The notes beneath the pieces were generated by a model. It was not told the DNA's origin. It saw nothing but the letters and a program-made list of their open reading frames with translations, and searched no databases. Positions 44,801 to 53,902 of a stretch of 64,000 nt of DNA are shown here, one piece after another. Position 1 is the stretch's first letter. Each line of letters starts with the position of its first letter. A program made the translations under genes and the position numbers. Source of the DNA: Gari tellinella (lineage: Eukaryota > Mollusca > Bivalvia > Cardiida > Psammobiidae); NCBI GenBank assembly GCA_922989275.2, contig OV277862.1:66725832-66789831 (forward strand), in the 5' to 3' direction.

Positions 44801-47800
44801 AAAATCAAAGTAGTTTTCTGTTTTGACTCCACATTATTAATGTTCAGCCCATAAGGAGTTCAAATTCCAAATAGCAGCTTCCTAGCTCAAATGTTGAACA
44901 CGTAGTATTAGTACATTTCACCACTTACATCAAAGCTTTAACCTAAATAGCTTTTAGCTAAAATGGCTAAATCAAACACAGGTCAGTTGTTGGGATTTTT
45001 AATGAAATTCAAAACATTTTTTTTTGTTTTACCTTAACGATAACAATGTTGAAATCGCACGTAGCCTCCTTTTCAAGTATCAAGTTCTGATATAGTACAT
45101 GTATTAGTGAATACACTTGCATTAAAACCTTAACCAACGCCGTCACCGACGTCAGTACCGGGATGACTACATAAGTGCCCATTTTCTTCGAATAGGCGAG
45201 CTAAAAGTATCTATGTTTTAATCAGATGATGAACCGTATACATCTAGATTATATATCTGTCTTAAACTTAATCAACGGTAATATTTTGAGTGTCGCCGTA
45301 GAAAGAGTTTATTCTCTTCAATTTCAGAAATTGACGCCTCAACTACAATCACACACGCACAATGTTCGCGTGGATTAGACCAATTTGCAAAAGGTGATGA
45401 CAGGTTTCCAACAACCAGTTACGTGCCGTGGTGTGCATTTGTTCCAAACTTTAAATTTCAAACAACTCCAACAAAAGCAGCTGTTAAACCAGCCGCTGCC
45501 CGTCAGCCTGCAAAACCATCCCCAAAGGCGGCACAGGCAACCAGAGCGCCACCTCGTTTAGTACCGTCAGCGCCCTCGTTTGGTATCGCGCCGCCATCGT
45601 ACGAGGACGTTATGGAGGAGATAGCAAATTCAAAAGCAAAACCAGAGGTAATGGAAACAGTTACAGCTTTCTAAAACTCCCATTTTATATCCGAATATTG
45701 CCTGTAATACATCTGAAGACTAGGGGGTAAGGTTGCTTCAACGTTTACCAAATCTGACCAATCAAAAGCTACAAAATGATCTCACATTTATTCCAAACGC
45801 TTTATAACCACGCAAAATGGACTTGACATTATTTAATTCAATTCAGTAATTTGTTATAAGTGTCAATCCATTTTTTGTTCAAGTTTGCAATTTCAAGTCA
45901 AGTAGCGTTTATATTAAGAATTATTGAAGGAAAATGGCTGGTTTGAAGAATAATAATATCAATTATAGAAGAGTAAATAGAAAGTTCCACGTCCGAAAGT
46001 TTAATGCCAATCTGTCCATGTTATAATGCCAATGCATTGTATAGTCCAACGTTAATGCAATTGCCAAGATAAACGATTGCTCAAAACAGACCAAAAGAAG
46101 AGCAAACCACACTCGAGATGATGGCGATAATAATGATGAATTATGCTTCTTAAAACAATATCTTCTCCAGCAAACCACAAAAACCTCGAGCGAGCCAGAT
46201 AGTGGCACCACTGACACACTATCGGAAACGGTGCAGCTGCCAGAGAAGGCGAGTAAAGGTTTACTTGTGCTGAGGTTCCCGGACAAACATTTACAAGGAT
46301 TCCGCACTGCCCTGGAGGATTCTGCTGATCTACTGAAGAAACATGGTGGACATGTGCTAGCACTTTCTGCTCAGGTAAAGAAGACAAACAACAAATATAG
46401 GAATTGTCGATGCATTTAACCCTTTACACCATAGCCTGTTTCTAGTTTTTAACCCTTATCCTGCGGTGATTTCGTCTGCTTTGAAATTGTTGTCTGCAAA
46501 GTTTGTTAACTTTAGATTTATACATTTTTTAAGTAAATAAACCCAAAGACGAGTGTCAAACAGTTCAGATCCAGATCAGACGCCGCGTTACGCGGCGTCT
46601 GATCTGGATCTAAACTGTTTGCAAAAATCAATAAAGTCGCGACCAGCAGGCAAAGGGTTAAGACATATGGTCACGAACTGCAGGTTGAAAGTACAAATTT
46701 ATGACTGTATACATTGGAACTCAGGCTTTTCTTCAGTGGAGGGGTAAATGAAAGGCGCTTCTATTGGGAAAGGGGGGGGGGGGGGGAGAAGGTGTTATTT
46801 CTAACACAATACAATAGAATGTAGAAATGACAGAATCTTATAATAAGTGAAAATCTTTTTTTAATTTGACTGACAAACAGTTTGGAGCCTGATCAGATGC
46901 CGAGTTTACGAGAGTTATTTTAACACAATCGCGTTTATTTGGAAATAATAACGTTTTTTCCACTGTACATGTACATTGAATAAGTTCATATTTGGCTTGA
47001 TTCGTGTACGCTTTCTTATGATTGAGTTTTACGGCACCGACTCGCATAACATGGTCATGTGGCGCCGGGAAACGATCACATATATGTAAACACCACAGGA
47101 AAACTCGATCAACGAGTGTGTAAAAGCACAAAACAAAAGCATTCAGAAACGCCAATACAGTCCCATCCCTATACATGCGCTAGAATGATTTCAGGAAGGT
47201 GAATTTTGCTGTAAATGTCATTCGCTGTTAAGCAGCGCATGAAATCAAACAACCGACCTGCCTTCCTTTTAGTTCTTAGCGGAGGGGATAATTTCTGCCC
47301 AAATAAACAAAAACATCCCCTTTGACAATTAAGCCCTAGTTGTATTGATAGAAAATAACGGGATACATCAGCAAGTAATTACATGTACATCAAAATTTTA
47401 TATAAGCAAGACATATACACACAAATGACATGAGACAAATATGGTGTTTTCTTAACTATGAATGATAGATCAATGGAGGTGGCAAACTTTGCAAACAATT
47501 TGGATCCAGATCAGATCCCACGTAATTCCCTTTGACAGTTTAGCTCTAGAACCACTGCAAAATAGGAAAGTATTTGGTGGTATGCTTTCTTAACCCTTAG
47601 CCTGCCAGTCACGACTATAGCTCCATATGCAAACAGCTTGGATCCGGATGAGACGCCGAGTAACTCGGCGTCTCATCCTGATCCAAGCTGTTTGACACTC
47701 GGACAACATTTTCAGCAATTTTGAGCAACTTTGAAGTACTTTGAAACTTGAAGCAGACGAGAAATATAGCAGACGACAATTTATTTGGCGGGCTAAGGGT

Positions 47801-50800
47801 TAACATCATTGCAAAATACACCAAGATCGTTGGCAAACTTTCAACTCCCTGAAATCTTACTTTGAAACAATCTTGCAGACAACAATATTGAAGCAAACAA
47901 CAATATTGCGGTGCAGGGGTAAAACATCACGATTAATTTGACGCTTAAAGGACTAAAGCGCACACAGCCGTGAATATTTTCATTGGATATCAGTCGCCAA
48001 AACTACTCGAGAAGTTTGAAGTCGACATAGGACAAAAGTACTTTGTCACTCTTAGTAGATTCGGCTTATGATTTATCAGAACTCAAATATTAACACTGAT
48101 AAGAATCCATTATACATGTATATTAACAAATTAATTGACAGTAGTTTAATGATGAGAAACGGTTATTTATAAACATCTAATGAGAGGTTTGATTTCTTGT
48201 AAGGTTGTGAATATTTATTTTTTCTAGAAGAAAAGAGTGAGTAAAATTGTTTCAATTGTTTTAATATTTTATATGTATAGGTCATTGTCAACAGTGGAAG
48301 TTGGCCGTCAAGGACGGCTGTTGCCTTGTTTGTGTTCCCAACACAGGATGACGGGAAACAGTGGGTCAGTGAGTCGGAGAAAATATTCGAGTCAAATAAC
48401 GTTGAGATACAGACCACCGATTTAATGAACACGAACGAGCAGTTTCAAAACGGTAATGCTCAAATACCTAACTTACCTAATCTTTCTATACAGTAAATCC
48501 CTTCAATTAAGATCACTGAAAGATATCATTAAAGACAGTTGATAACTAAATGGAACATGAAAGTAAAGCAGAAAACTTCTATAGGAGCTTTCTGCTTTAC
48601 TTTTATCTTGTATTAAGCAGGTAACTGCCGTAATTAACCCATTGACCAGTTAGAAATTTCAAATTGACATTTCACTTTCCATGTTTGGCTATTATGGGTT
48701 GTTTTTACAATACACATGTATTGAAAATGGCAAACAGTTCAGATCCTCATCAGACGGTCCCTGTAGGAGCCGTCCGATCTGGATTGAGCCATTTCATATG
48801 ACAAGTATACTATTCATATTGTATATTGTTTGTAAATGACGTATGCATCATTTAAGTGGGCAAACAAACATAATTATATCATTGAATGAAACTGCGGCGT
48901 TTCGTCAGGGTCTGCACTATGGCTAACGTTTGCCTATGTGGAAGATATGCAGTTATCTATTGATGTATTTTGATGTTTTTATTCCAGAGAAAAACATATT
49001 TGTGTTATCACTTCTTGGGCTGAAGACTGGATACTCGGCAGCGCGTCTAAAGGCATACACCCTGAAAGCAAGACAGCTACTCACGCCCCTCCGGGTTGAG
49101 ATTGGAGGCATCATTGTCTGTGCAACAAAACTGATAGAGCAATTGGCTGGAAGTTGGCCTGATCAAGGACTTTATGTGACGGTAACTCAATGGGATTCAA
49201 TGCAGCAGGTTATGCAGTATGATGCGGAAAAGGATAAAGGTACACAACTGTATATGTATAAGAGAACATGGCTATGCAAACGCGTCATTGCTTTTTATAA
49301 GTTGGGATGTTGCATATATGGCTAAATAGAGCACTTACCTTATTTACAATAAATTATTTTTGACCTTTTGTCTAACTTTTGTTGTAAAATAGTTCTTCTC
49401 ATATGTATTAACTCATTCATTCCTGAAGCTGTTGAAGGGCAACTGCAATTTCAAATTAATTATAGTCCATTTTAAAATTGACGAAATGTATATGGAGTTG
49501 ATGTCAAAAAAATATATATTGCAAAATAACAACTGTGCAGACCCTGATCAGAAAGGCCCTGCAGTAGTCCTCTGACGTCGCTAGGGTTTAATGAGTCAAT
49601 TTCATTAGCAAATAGACATTATTCCACAAAGAGACTATAACAAATACTTTCTAAAACGCATGGTAACCCCTCTGCCTGTTATTAATATTTATCAGGCCCG
49701 TAGGAACAGGGGGGGGGGGGGGGGGGGGCACGGTGGAGCCGTGTATATTGTTATTTATTGAATACAGTGTAGAAACAGATACGGGAGAAGACGTCGGATC
49801 AGGGCCAGCATTTTTTCCTATATATATATGTCACAGGGGGAGAAAAAGATGCAGCCTGACCGCTGCATATGATTGTCTGACATCAGCACGTTCTTTTGGG
49901 AGGAATTTTCCTTAATTTCTCAGCCAATTTTAAATAGTTCAGATGATAAATTTTCACAGTGGGCGGAGTTTTAAACATTTATATGAATATTCAGTGGTAG
50001 AATGTTTCATGACTGCCAGTCATATGTTGAATATAATTTCTAATTCTTTCTCTTTCATACTGTCGTCTGCTTAAATATTTTCGACTGCAGTTCTCATTTC
50101 TATAAATATTTTTGTTTTACTTTTTGACCCTTACAGATTGTCTATGGTTATTCTTTTAAATGACCGCTTTAAAAACACAGGTTCCACGTTTCAAATAAGA
50201 CATGTGCATTTGTTTGTAGGTTTCTTAAAATTATTTTTGATTGGATAGCCTAGCATGAGATTGATTACTACGTGTACTTTGTAATGCATGCATATTGACA
50301 AAACTCTTCATAGTTCGATGTTTCATTATTGAGGTACTACCTAACCCAGTATTGTTTATACAGTGCTACCTCTCTACAACAATATCCAATGGGAGACAAA
50401 GAGTATGTGTGTGTGTTGTTAGGAGGAAGTTGATTTAGGGATGAAACATTTATATCCTTAGAGTACATGTGCACACAGTTTGAACCCAGAACTGTTTGAC
50501 AAACGTCTTTGTTTCTTCTGCCAAAATGTATAATACTAACTTTGAGAAAAAAAACAGCAGACAACAATTTGAAGCAGACGACATTGCAGCAGTGAAAACG
50601 TTAGACATAATTGTCTCGTTTGGGGACCAGTGACATGCGTTGTTGTAACCTTGGAGTGTATGACATGTAATCGTTGTTCGGAGGGTCGTTGTAGGGAGGG
50701 AGCGTTGTATTCACAATTTTACTCCATATGTTTCAGACAAGTACAAAGAGGTCGTGAAGATGTTCAGAGAAATATTCGAAATAGCAATGTCTGTGATGTT

Positions 50801-50897
50801 CCAGACAGAGGACTTGTCCTTCATACAAGATCTAACAGACAGTGCCTCAGACAGCGAAGACTCCCAGCTGGAGTCTGAAGAAAAGAAAGAGGAATGA
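38585..50897 (+). CDS. Alpha-arrestin with two C-terminal DUF1330-like domains, copy B (whole gene span, 12 exons)
   Basis: Paralogue of the gene at 6425. Exons 38585-38825, 39887-40007, 41550-41658, 42071-42200, 42369-42508, 43245-43349, 43851-43971, 45328-45647, 46171-46374, 48281-48452, 48988-49239, 50737-50897 join in phase to 2076 nt (691 aa). All exons have the copy A length except exon 8, which is one codon shorter. No stop or frameshift is seen, and all splice sites are GT-AG, so both copies look functional. The gene is more compact because it lacks the LINE and several MITEs of copy A. The arrestin half is almost unchanged; the DUF1330-like half carries about 30 replacements. Function inferred as for copy A. 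Confidence 0.85.
38872..39219. mobile_element. TA-1 MITE in copy B intron 1
   Basis: TA at 38870-38871 and 39220-39221; ends CAGTGTTCCCTCTCTACAAC and TAGGGAGGGAGCACTG. Copy A has the empty site TTACATGTACTAAATAG (6702-6718). Hairpin 38967-39024 has lost its apex (GACGCGGCGTC). Confidence 0.88.
39405..39485. repeat. CAAACAGT-type hairpin in copy B intron 1
   Basis: CAAACAGTGTAGACTCTGATC, apex GCCGCATACTGCGGC, inverse arm to TACACTATTTGC. Copy A has only TACACTGTTTGC (8098-8109) here, so either inserted in B or collapsed in A. Confidence 0.65.
39887..40007 (+). CDS. Copy B exon 2: arrestin N domain
   Basis: Acceptor GATATTTCAG, donor CAG|GTAAAT. Protein identical to copy A exon 2 (LPSSYEGNYGAI). 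Confidence 0.93.
40028..40256. mobile_element. TTAA-3 MITE in copy B intron 2
   Basis: CATTGAACCATAGCGACGAG at the left, AAGCTTCAGGGGTGAATGAG at the right, hairpin GTATAGACCCTGATCAGAGG. Copy A has an intact single TTAA at the target (8983-8986, GAGCTTAAGATTGG); here the flanks have decayed to TCAA. Confidence 0.8.
40692..40927. mobile_element. GGGCCC MITE 2, copy B only
   Basis: Ends GGGGCCCGTTTTATAAAAC and TTTTATGAAACGGACCCC with the same inner arms as 34772-35013. Copy A intron 2 lacks it (near 9775). Confidence 0.8.
41163..41408. mobile_element. TA-2 MITE in copy B intron 2
   Basis: Counterpart of 10008-10297: GAGAAGACGTTATTCC, hairpin 41274-41340 (GGTCAGACGCCGTGTTACCC), right end GGGAAAGAAAAACGTCC. 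Confidence 0.65.
41550..41658 (+). CDS. Copy B exon 3: arrestin N domain end
   Basis: Acceptor CTTATTTAG, donor ACG|GTAAGT. Protein identical to copy A (YWLYLEIDRPLFRFN). Confidence 0.93.
42071..42200 (+). CDS. Copy B exon 4: hinge and start of arrestin C
   Basis: Acceptor GTTTTACAG, donor TCAT|GTAAGT. TCVARK and TALVVG replace TFVARK and TAVVVG of copy A. The next intron begins with a long CT/GTCT microsatellite (about 42203-42285). Confidence 0.92.
42369..42508 (+). CDS. Copy B exon 5: arrestin C domain
   Basis: Acceptor TTTTTTCAG, donor AAG|GTAGGT. Protein identical to copy A. A TA-3 MITE begins 10 bp after the exon, as in copy A, so that insertion predates the duplication. Confidence 0.93.
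42519..42750. mobile_element. TA-3 MITE after exon 5, copy B
   Basis: CAGTAAACTTGTCTATTGCG, then a hairpin GGTGACAGTAAAACACG/TTTTACTGTCAACTTGC shortened at its apex, ending GTAATAGAAAGGTT. Confidence 0.65.
43245..43349 (+). CDS. Copy B exon 6: arrestin C domain
   Basis: Acceptor TTTGTTACAG, donor AAG|GTAAGC. Protein identical to copy A despite six silent differences, a sign of purifying selection. Confidence 0.94.
43585..43800. mobile_element. TA-2 MITE in copy B intron 6
   Basis: Counterpart of 17460-17700: AACGAAACGCAAACC, hairpin 43690-43730 (GTCAGACGTCGGGTTACCC), GGGAAAGAGTGACATCC end. Confidence 0.6.
43851..43971 (+). CDS. Copy B exon 7: arrestin C domain end
   Basis: Acceptor TTATTTGCAG, donor TTTG|GTAAGA. 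All 121 bases are identical to copy A exon 7. The TA-1 MITE next to the copy A acceptor is absent here. Confidence 0.94.
44388..44554. mobile_element. GGGCCC MITE 3, left-truncated, copy B only
   Basis: CTAATCC/GGATTAG palindromic core and right end CGTACGGCATTTCGTAAGAC; the left terminus is missing. In intron 7. Confidence 0.7.
45328..45647 (+). CDS. Copy B exon 8: Pro/Ala-rich linker with PPSY motif
   Basis: Acceptor CAATTTCAG, donor GAG|GTAATG. Keeps PPSYEDVM. The linker has several replacements and a one-codon length change against copy A. Unspliced reading reaches a TAA at 45672-45674 after VMETVTAF. Confidence 0.88.
46171..46374 (+). CDS. Copy B exon 9: start of first DUF1330-like domain
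   Basis: Acceptor ATCTTCTCCAG, donor CAG|GTAAAG. Four replacements against copy A, mostly in the Thr-rich link; KKHGGHVLALSAQ is unchanged. Confidence 0.87.
46453..46657. mobile_element. TTAA-1 MITE in copy B intron 9
   Basis: TTAA at 46449-46452 and 46658-46661; ends CCCTTATCCTGCGG and CAGCAGGCAAAGGG. Perfect hairpin 46557-46622: CAAACAGTTCAGATCCAG, apex GCCGCGTTACGCGGC. Copy A has the empty site TAGTTTTGAAGACATATGG, TTAA altered to TGAA. Confidence 0.88.
46795..46970. repeat. Decayed TA-2 MITE in copy B intron 9
   Basis: Counterpart of 21460-21638; keeps CAAACAGTTTGGAGCCTG and the right end CGTTTTTTCCACTG. A 15-G run precedes it (46772-46786). Confidence 0.55.
47020..47340. repeat. Unidentified repeat K, second locus of copy B
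   Basis: Counterpart of 21680-22030, with GAGTTTTACGGCACCGACTC and CCCCTTTGACAATTAAGCCC. Confidence 0.55.
47594..47799. mobile_element. TTAA-1 MITE in copy B intron 9
   Basis: TTAA at 47590-47593 and 47800-47803; ends CCCTTAGCCTGCC and GGCGGGCTAAGGG. Hairpin 47629-47696, one mismatch, apex GCCGAGTAACTCGGC. Copy A has the empty site GCTTAATTAACATCATCG (near 22230). Nearly identical to 16898-17103. Confidence 0.9.
48281..48452 (+). CDS. Copy B exon 10: first DUF1330-like domain, second half
   Basis: Acceptor TATGTATAG, donor AACG|GTAATG. Keeps SGSWPSRTAVALFVFPTQD, but the following helix differs (DDGKQWVSESEKIFESNN against YGKQWVSKSEKMFESNG). Confidence 0.88.
48491..48862. repeat. TA-3 followed by TTAA-3 MITE in copy B
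   Basis: TA-3 48491-48635 with perfect hairpin AAAGCAGAAAACTTC/GAGCTTTCTGCTTTACTTT; TTAA-3 48638-48862 with hairpin GATCCTCATCAGACGGTCCC. Counterpart 22846-23240. Confidence 0.65.
48988..49239 (+). CDS. Copy B exon 11: second DUF1330-like domain
   Basis: Acceptor TTATTCCAG, donor AAAG|GTACAC. Keeps EIGGIIV and WPDQGLYVTV; the end reads MQQVMQYDAEKDK against MEQIMRYKAEKDK in copy A. Confidence 0.88.
49412..49730. repeat. TTAA-3 MITE and poly-G run in copy B intron 11
   Basis: 49412-49593 has CTCATTCATTCCTGAAGC and GCAGACCCTGATCAG. A run of about 20 G at 49709-49728 has no counterpart in copy A. Confidence 0.6.
50361..50707. mobile_element. TA-1 MITE before exon 12, copy B
   Basis: Counterpart of 24843-25207. 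Its hairpin has been deleted down to outer arm remnants (TTTGAACCCAGAACTGTTTG), as expected for loss of a palindrome. Confidence 0.75.
50737..50897 (+). CDS. Copy B exon 12: domain end, acidic tail, stop
   Basis: Acceptor CATATGTTTCAG. Helix reads KMFREIFEIAMSVMF against KMYSGIFEKSMAVMF in copy A; the acidic tail ending EEKKEE is kept. TGA at 50895-50897. Confidence 0.88.
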
Positions 50898-51574
50898 GGC
50901 CACTAAATTATAGTTAATAATTAATTGTCTTATTGTTAGAGATACATGTACTTAAACCTTACCTGATATTATGACGTCATAACCCGACCACACATTCACT
51001 GCCATAGCATCTTCTGCTTGCAAACCTATCGTCTGCTTTTATTTCTAAAGTTTAGAATTAAAAAAAAAGCATTTTTATGAGTGTCGAACAGTTTGAAACC
51101 AGATGTGTCAGCGTTAGACATTTGCAGCGAAAGGTTATTGTATAGTCAGGTGCTAAAATAGTGTGTGTGTGTTTTTAATATAAATATATTACTCAGGGTA
51201 GTACTAAATACGAATGTTTGTTTTACATTAAATAGAATATTATGCAGATGGTTACTTTATGTTTGTTTAGATAACAAAATGCAGGTGGTTGCTTAATGCA
51301 GGAGAAATAAATTTTAGGTGCTGAACGTGCCTATAGGAGAGCTTAATCCTAGGTTAGTCAGCAGGCTCACAGAGACTTATGTAGAAGGACCACTGAACCC
51401 TTATGACACATATGCAGTAAAATCTCTATCACGACCACAAAAACGAAGGCTAATTGGTTGTTTAATAGACAGGTGGCAGATTAAAGCAAGGTGACTGTAA
51501 ACCAGAAAACTCCATAAGGAAATATATACTAAAATGTTATGATAGTTTCTGTGATTTTTGTATTCCCTTTGATT

Positions 51575-51812
51575 TGCCTTTGCACGAGATACAAATCTAG
51601 AGGCAACGAAAAGCAAACGCAAAGCACTAAAATGTAGAAAATGGCATAATTTTGAAATATATTACAATTCGTTTTAATCTGATTGGCAAACAGTTTAGAG
51701 CCTGATCAGACGCCAGGTAACCCGGCGTCTGATCTGACTTCAAACTGTTTACAATGTAAATAATAAATTTAGCTTAAACACGTCTATTGGGAAAGAATAA
51801 CATTTTCTCTAC
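51575..51812. mobile_element. TA-2 MITE, copy B, directly before H1
   Basis: Counterpart of 26869-27118. Hairpin 51683-51752: CAAACAGTTTAGAGCCTG, GACGCCAGGTAACCCGGCG; right end GGGAAAGAATAACATTTTC. Confidence 0.7.
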
Positions 51813-51824
51813 TGTAAAACAAAA

Positions 51825-53885
51825 CAAGAGTTGTCAGAGAGACAACAAAGCTCGCCGCCGGCACCTTTAGAAACTTAAAAGCACACTCAAGGTCACAGAG
51901 GTCAACCTTTTTGCCTGCATGGAAAGGTCTTGTCCATATACACTGGCAAATCAAATATGAAAATAACACCTCAAGGGACATAGGAATTATAAGCATTTTT
52001 TAAACCTACCGTAAACGCAGATTTCGAAACCTAAAACCTTTCGCGACCTTAGTTCAAGGTCAAGGACACTGGGCTATGTTTTTTGCATGCATGGAAAGGT
52101 CGTGTCCATATACACATGCATGCCAAATATGAAAGAAATATCTCAATGGATATATGAGTTAAAGAAATTTTGAGAAACCTAAACGCAGACTTTGAAACCT
52201 AAACGCGGGTCCTAAGTTCAAGATCAAGGTCAGAGGGCTCAAACATTTTGCATGCAAGGAAGATGTTGTCCATATACACATGCAAACTGAATATGAAAGG
52301 AATATTTCAATGGACATAGGAGTAATAAAATTTTGGGAAACCAAAACACAGATTTCGAAAACTAAACATTGGCCATAAGTTCAAAGTCAAGGTCACAGGA
52401 GTCTAAATTTTGCTGTGCCTGGAAAGGTCTTGTCCATATACACACATAAACCAACTATGAAAGCAATATCTCAAGGGACAAAGAAGTAAAAGGCATTTTT
52501 CAAAACCTAAACACAGGCCCTAAGTTCAAGGTCAAGGTCACAAAGGTCCAAATTTATCTGTGCATGGAAAGGTCTTGTCCATATACACACACATACCAAC
52601 TATGAAAGCAATACCTCAAAGGATATAGAAGTTAAATGCATTTTTCGAAACCTAAACGCAGATTTCGAAACCTAAACACAGGCTCTTAGTTCAAGGTCAA
52701 GGTCACACGGGTCTAACTGTTTATGTGCATCGAAAGGTCATGTCCATATACACATACATACCAACTATGAAAGCAATACCTCAAAGGACATAGAAGTTAA
52801 AGGCATTTTTCTAAACCTAAACACAGATTTCGAAACCTAAACAAAGGCCCTAAGTTCAAGGTCAAGGTCACAGGTGTCTAAATTTTTCTAAGCATGGAAA
52901 GGTCTTGTCTACATACAAACACATACCGACTATGGAAGCAATACCTTAAGGGATATAGAAGTTAAAGGCATTTTTCAAAACATAAACGCATATTTCGAAA
53001 CCTAAACACAGGCCATAAGTTCAAGGGCAAGGTCACAGGGGTCAAAATGTTTCTGTGCATGGAAAGGTCGTGTCTATATACACATACATACCAACTATGA
53101 AAGCAATACCTCAAAGGACATAGAAGTTAAAGGCATTTTTCTAAACCTAAACACAGATTTCGAAACCTAAACACAGGCCCTAAGTTCAAGGTCAAGGTCA
53201 CATGGGGTCTAAATTTTTCTTTGCGTGTAAAGGTCTTGCCCATATACATATACATACCAACTATGAAAGCAATACCTGAAGGGACATATAAGTTAAAGGC
53301 ATTTTTCTAAACTTAAACACAGATTTCGAAACCTAAACGCAGGCCCTAAGTTCAAGGTCAAGGTCACAGGGGTAAAAAATGTTCTGTGCATGGAAAGGTC
53401 TTGTCCATATACACACACATACCAACTATTGAAGCAATACCTCAAGGAACATAGAAGTTAAAGGCATTTTTCGAAACCTAAACGCAGATTTCGAAACCTA
53501 AACGCAGGCCCCAAGTTCAAGGTCAAGGTCACAGGGGTCTAAATTTTTCTGTGCATGGAAAGGTCTTGTCTATATACACACACATACCGACTATTGAAGC
53601 AATACCTTAATGGATATAGAAGTTAAAGGCATTTTTTAAAACCTAAACGCAGATTTCGAAACCTAAACGCAGGCCCTAAGTTCAAGGTCAATGTCACAGG
53701 GGTCTAAGTTTTTCTTTGCATGGAAAGGTCTTGTCCATATACACACACATACCAACTATGAAAGCAATACCTCAAGGGACATAGAAGTTATAGAAATTTT
53801 CTTAAAATTGTTTACGCCGTTCACGACGACGACTACACCGGGGGTATTGCAATAGCTCGTCATGTACTACGTACAGGCGAGCTAA
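51825..53885. mobile_element. Helentron/HINE-like element H1 with ~165-bp tandem array
   Basis: Borders are fixed by the empty site in copy A (27124-27140, AAAACAAATGTACATTC): host AAAA, then element CAAGAG...CTAA, then host CAAATATACATTC, with no target duplication. The left end has a subterminal hairpin (TTGTCagagaGACAA) then CTCGCC; the right end has hairpin TGTACtacGTACA then GGCGAGCTAA, so the ends carry short GGCGAGC inverted repeats. The inside is about 12 units of about 165 bp. Non-coding and probably non-autonomous. Superfamily placement is inference from this architecture. Confidence 0.75.
51840..53800. repeat. ~165-bp tandem array with AGGTCA half-sites (inside H1)
   Basis: GGAAAGGTCTTGTCC or a variant recurs at about 51921, 52093, 52258, 52421, 52566, 52731, 52896, 53061, 53227, 53392, 53557 and 53722, a mean period of 164 bp. 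Most units hold TTCAAGGTCAAGGTCAC, two overlapping TCAAGGTCA sequences, the consensus for monomeric nuclear receptors of the ERR and NR5A type. Regulatory use is not shown. Confidence 0.9.
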
Positions 53886-53902
53886 CAAATATACATTCAA
53901 GA

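Noticed and set aside
45963..46387. 111-114-codon minus-strand open frames in copy B
   Set aside because: Antisense shadows of exon 9 and intron 8.
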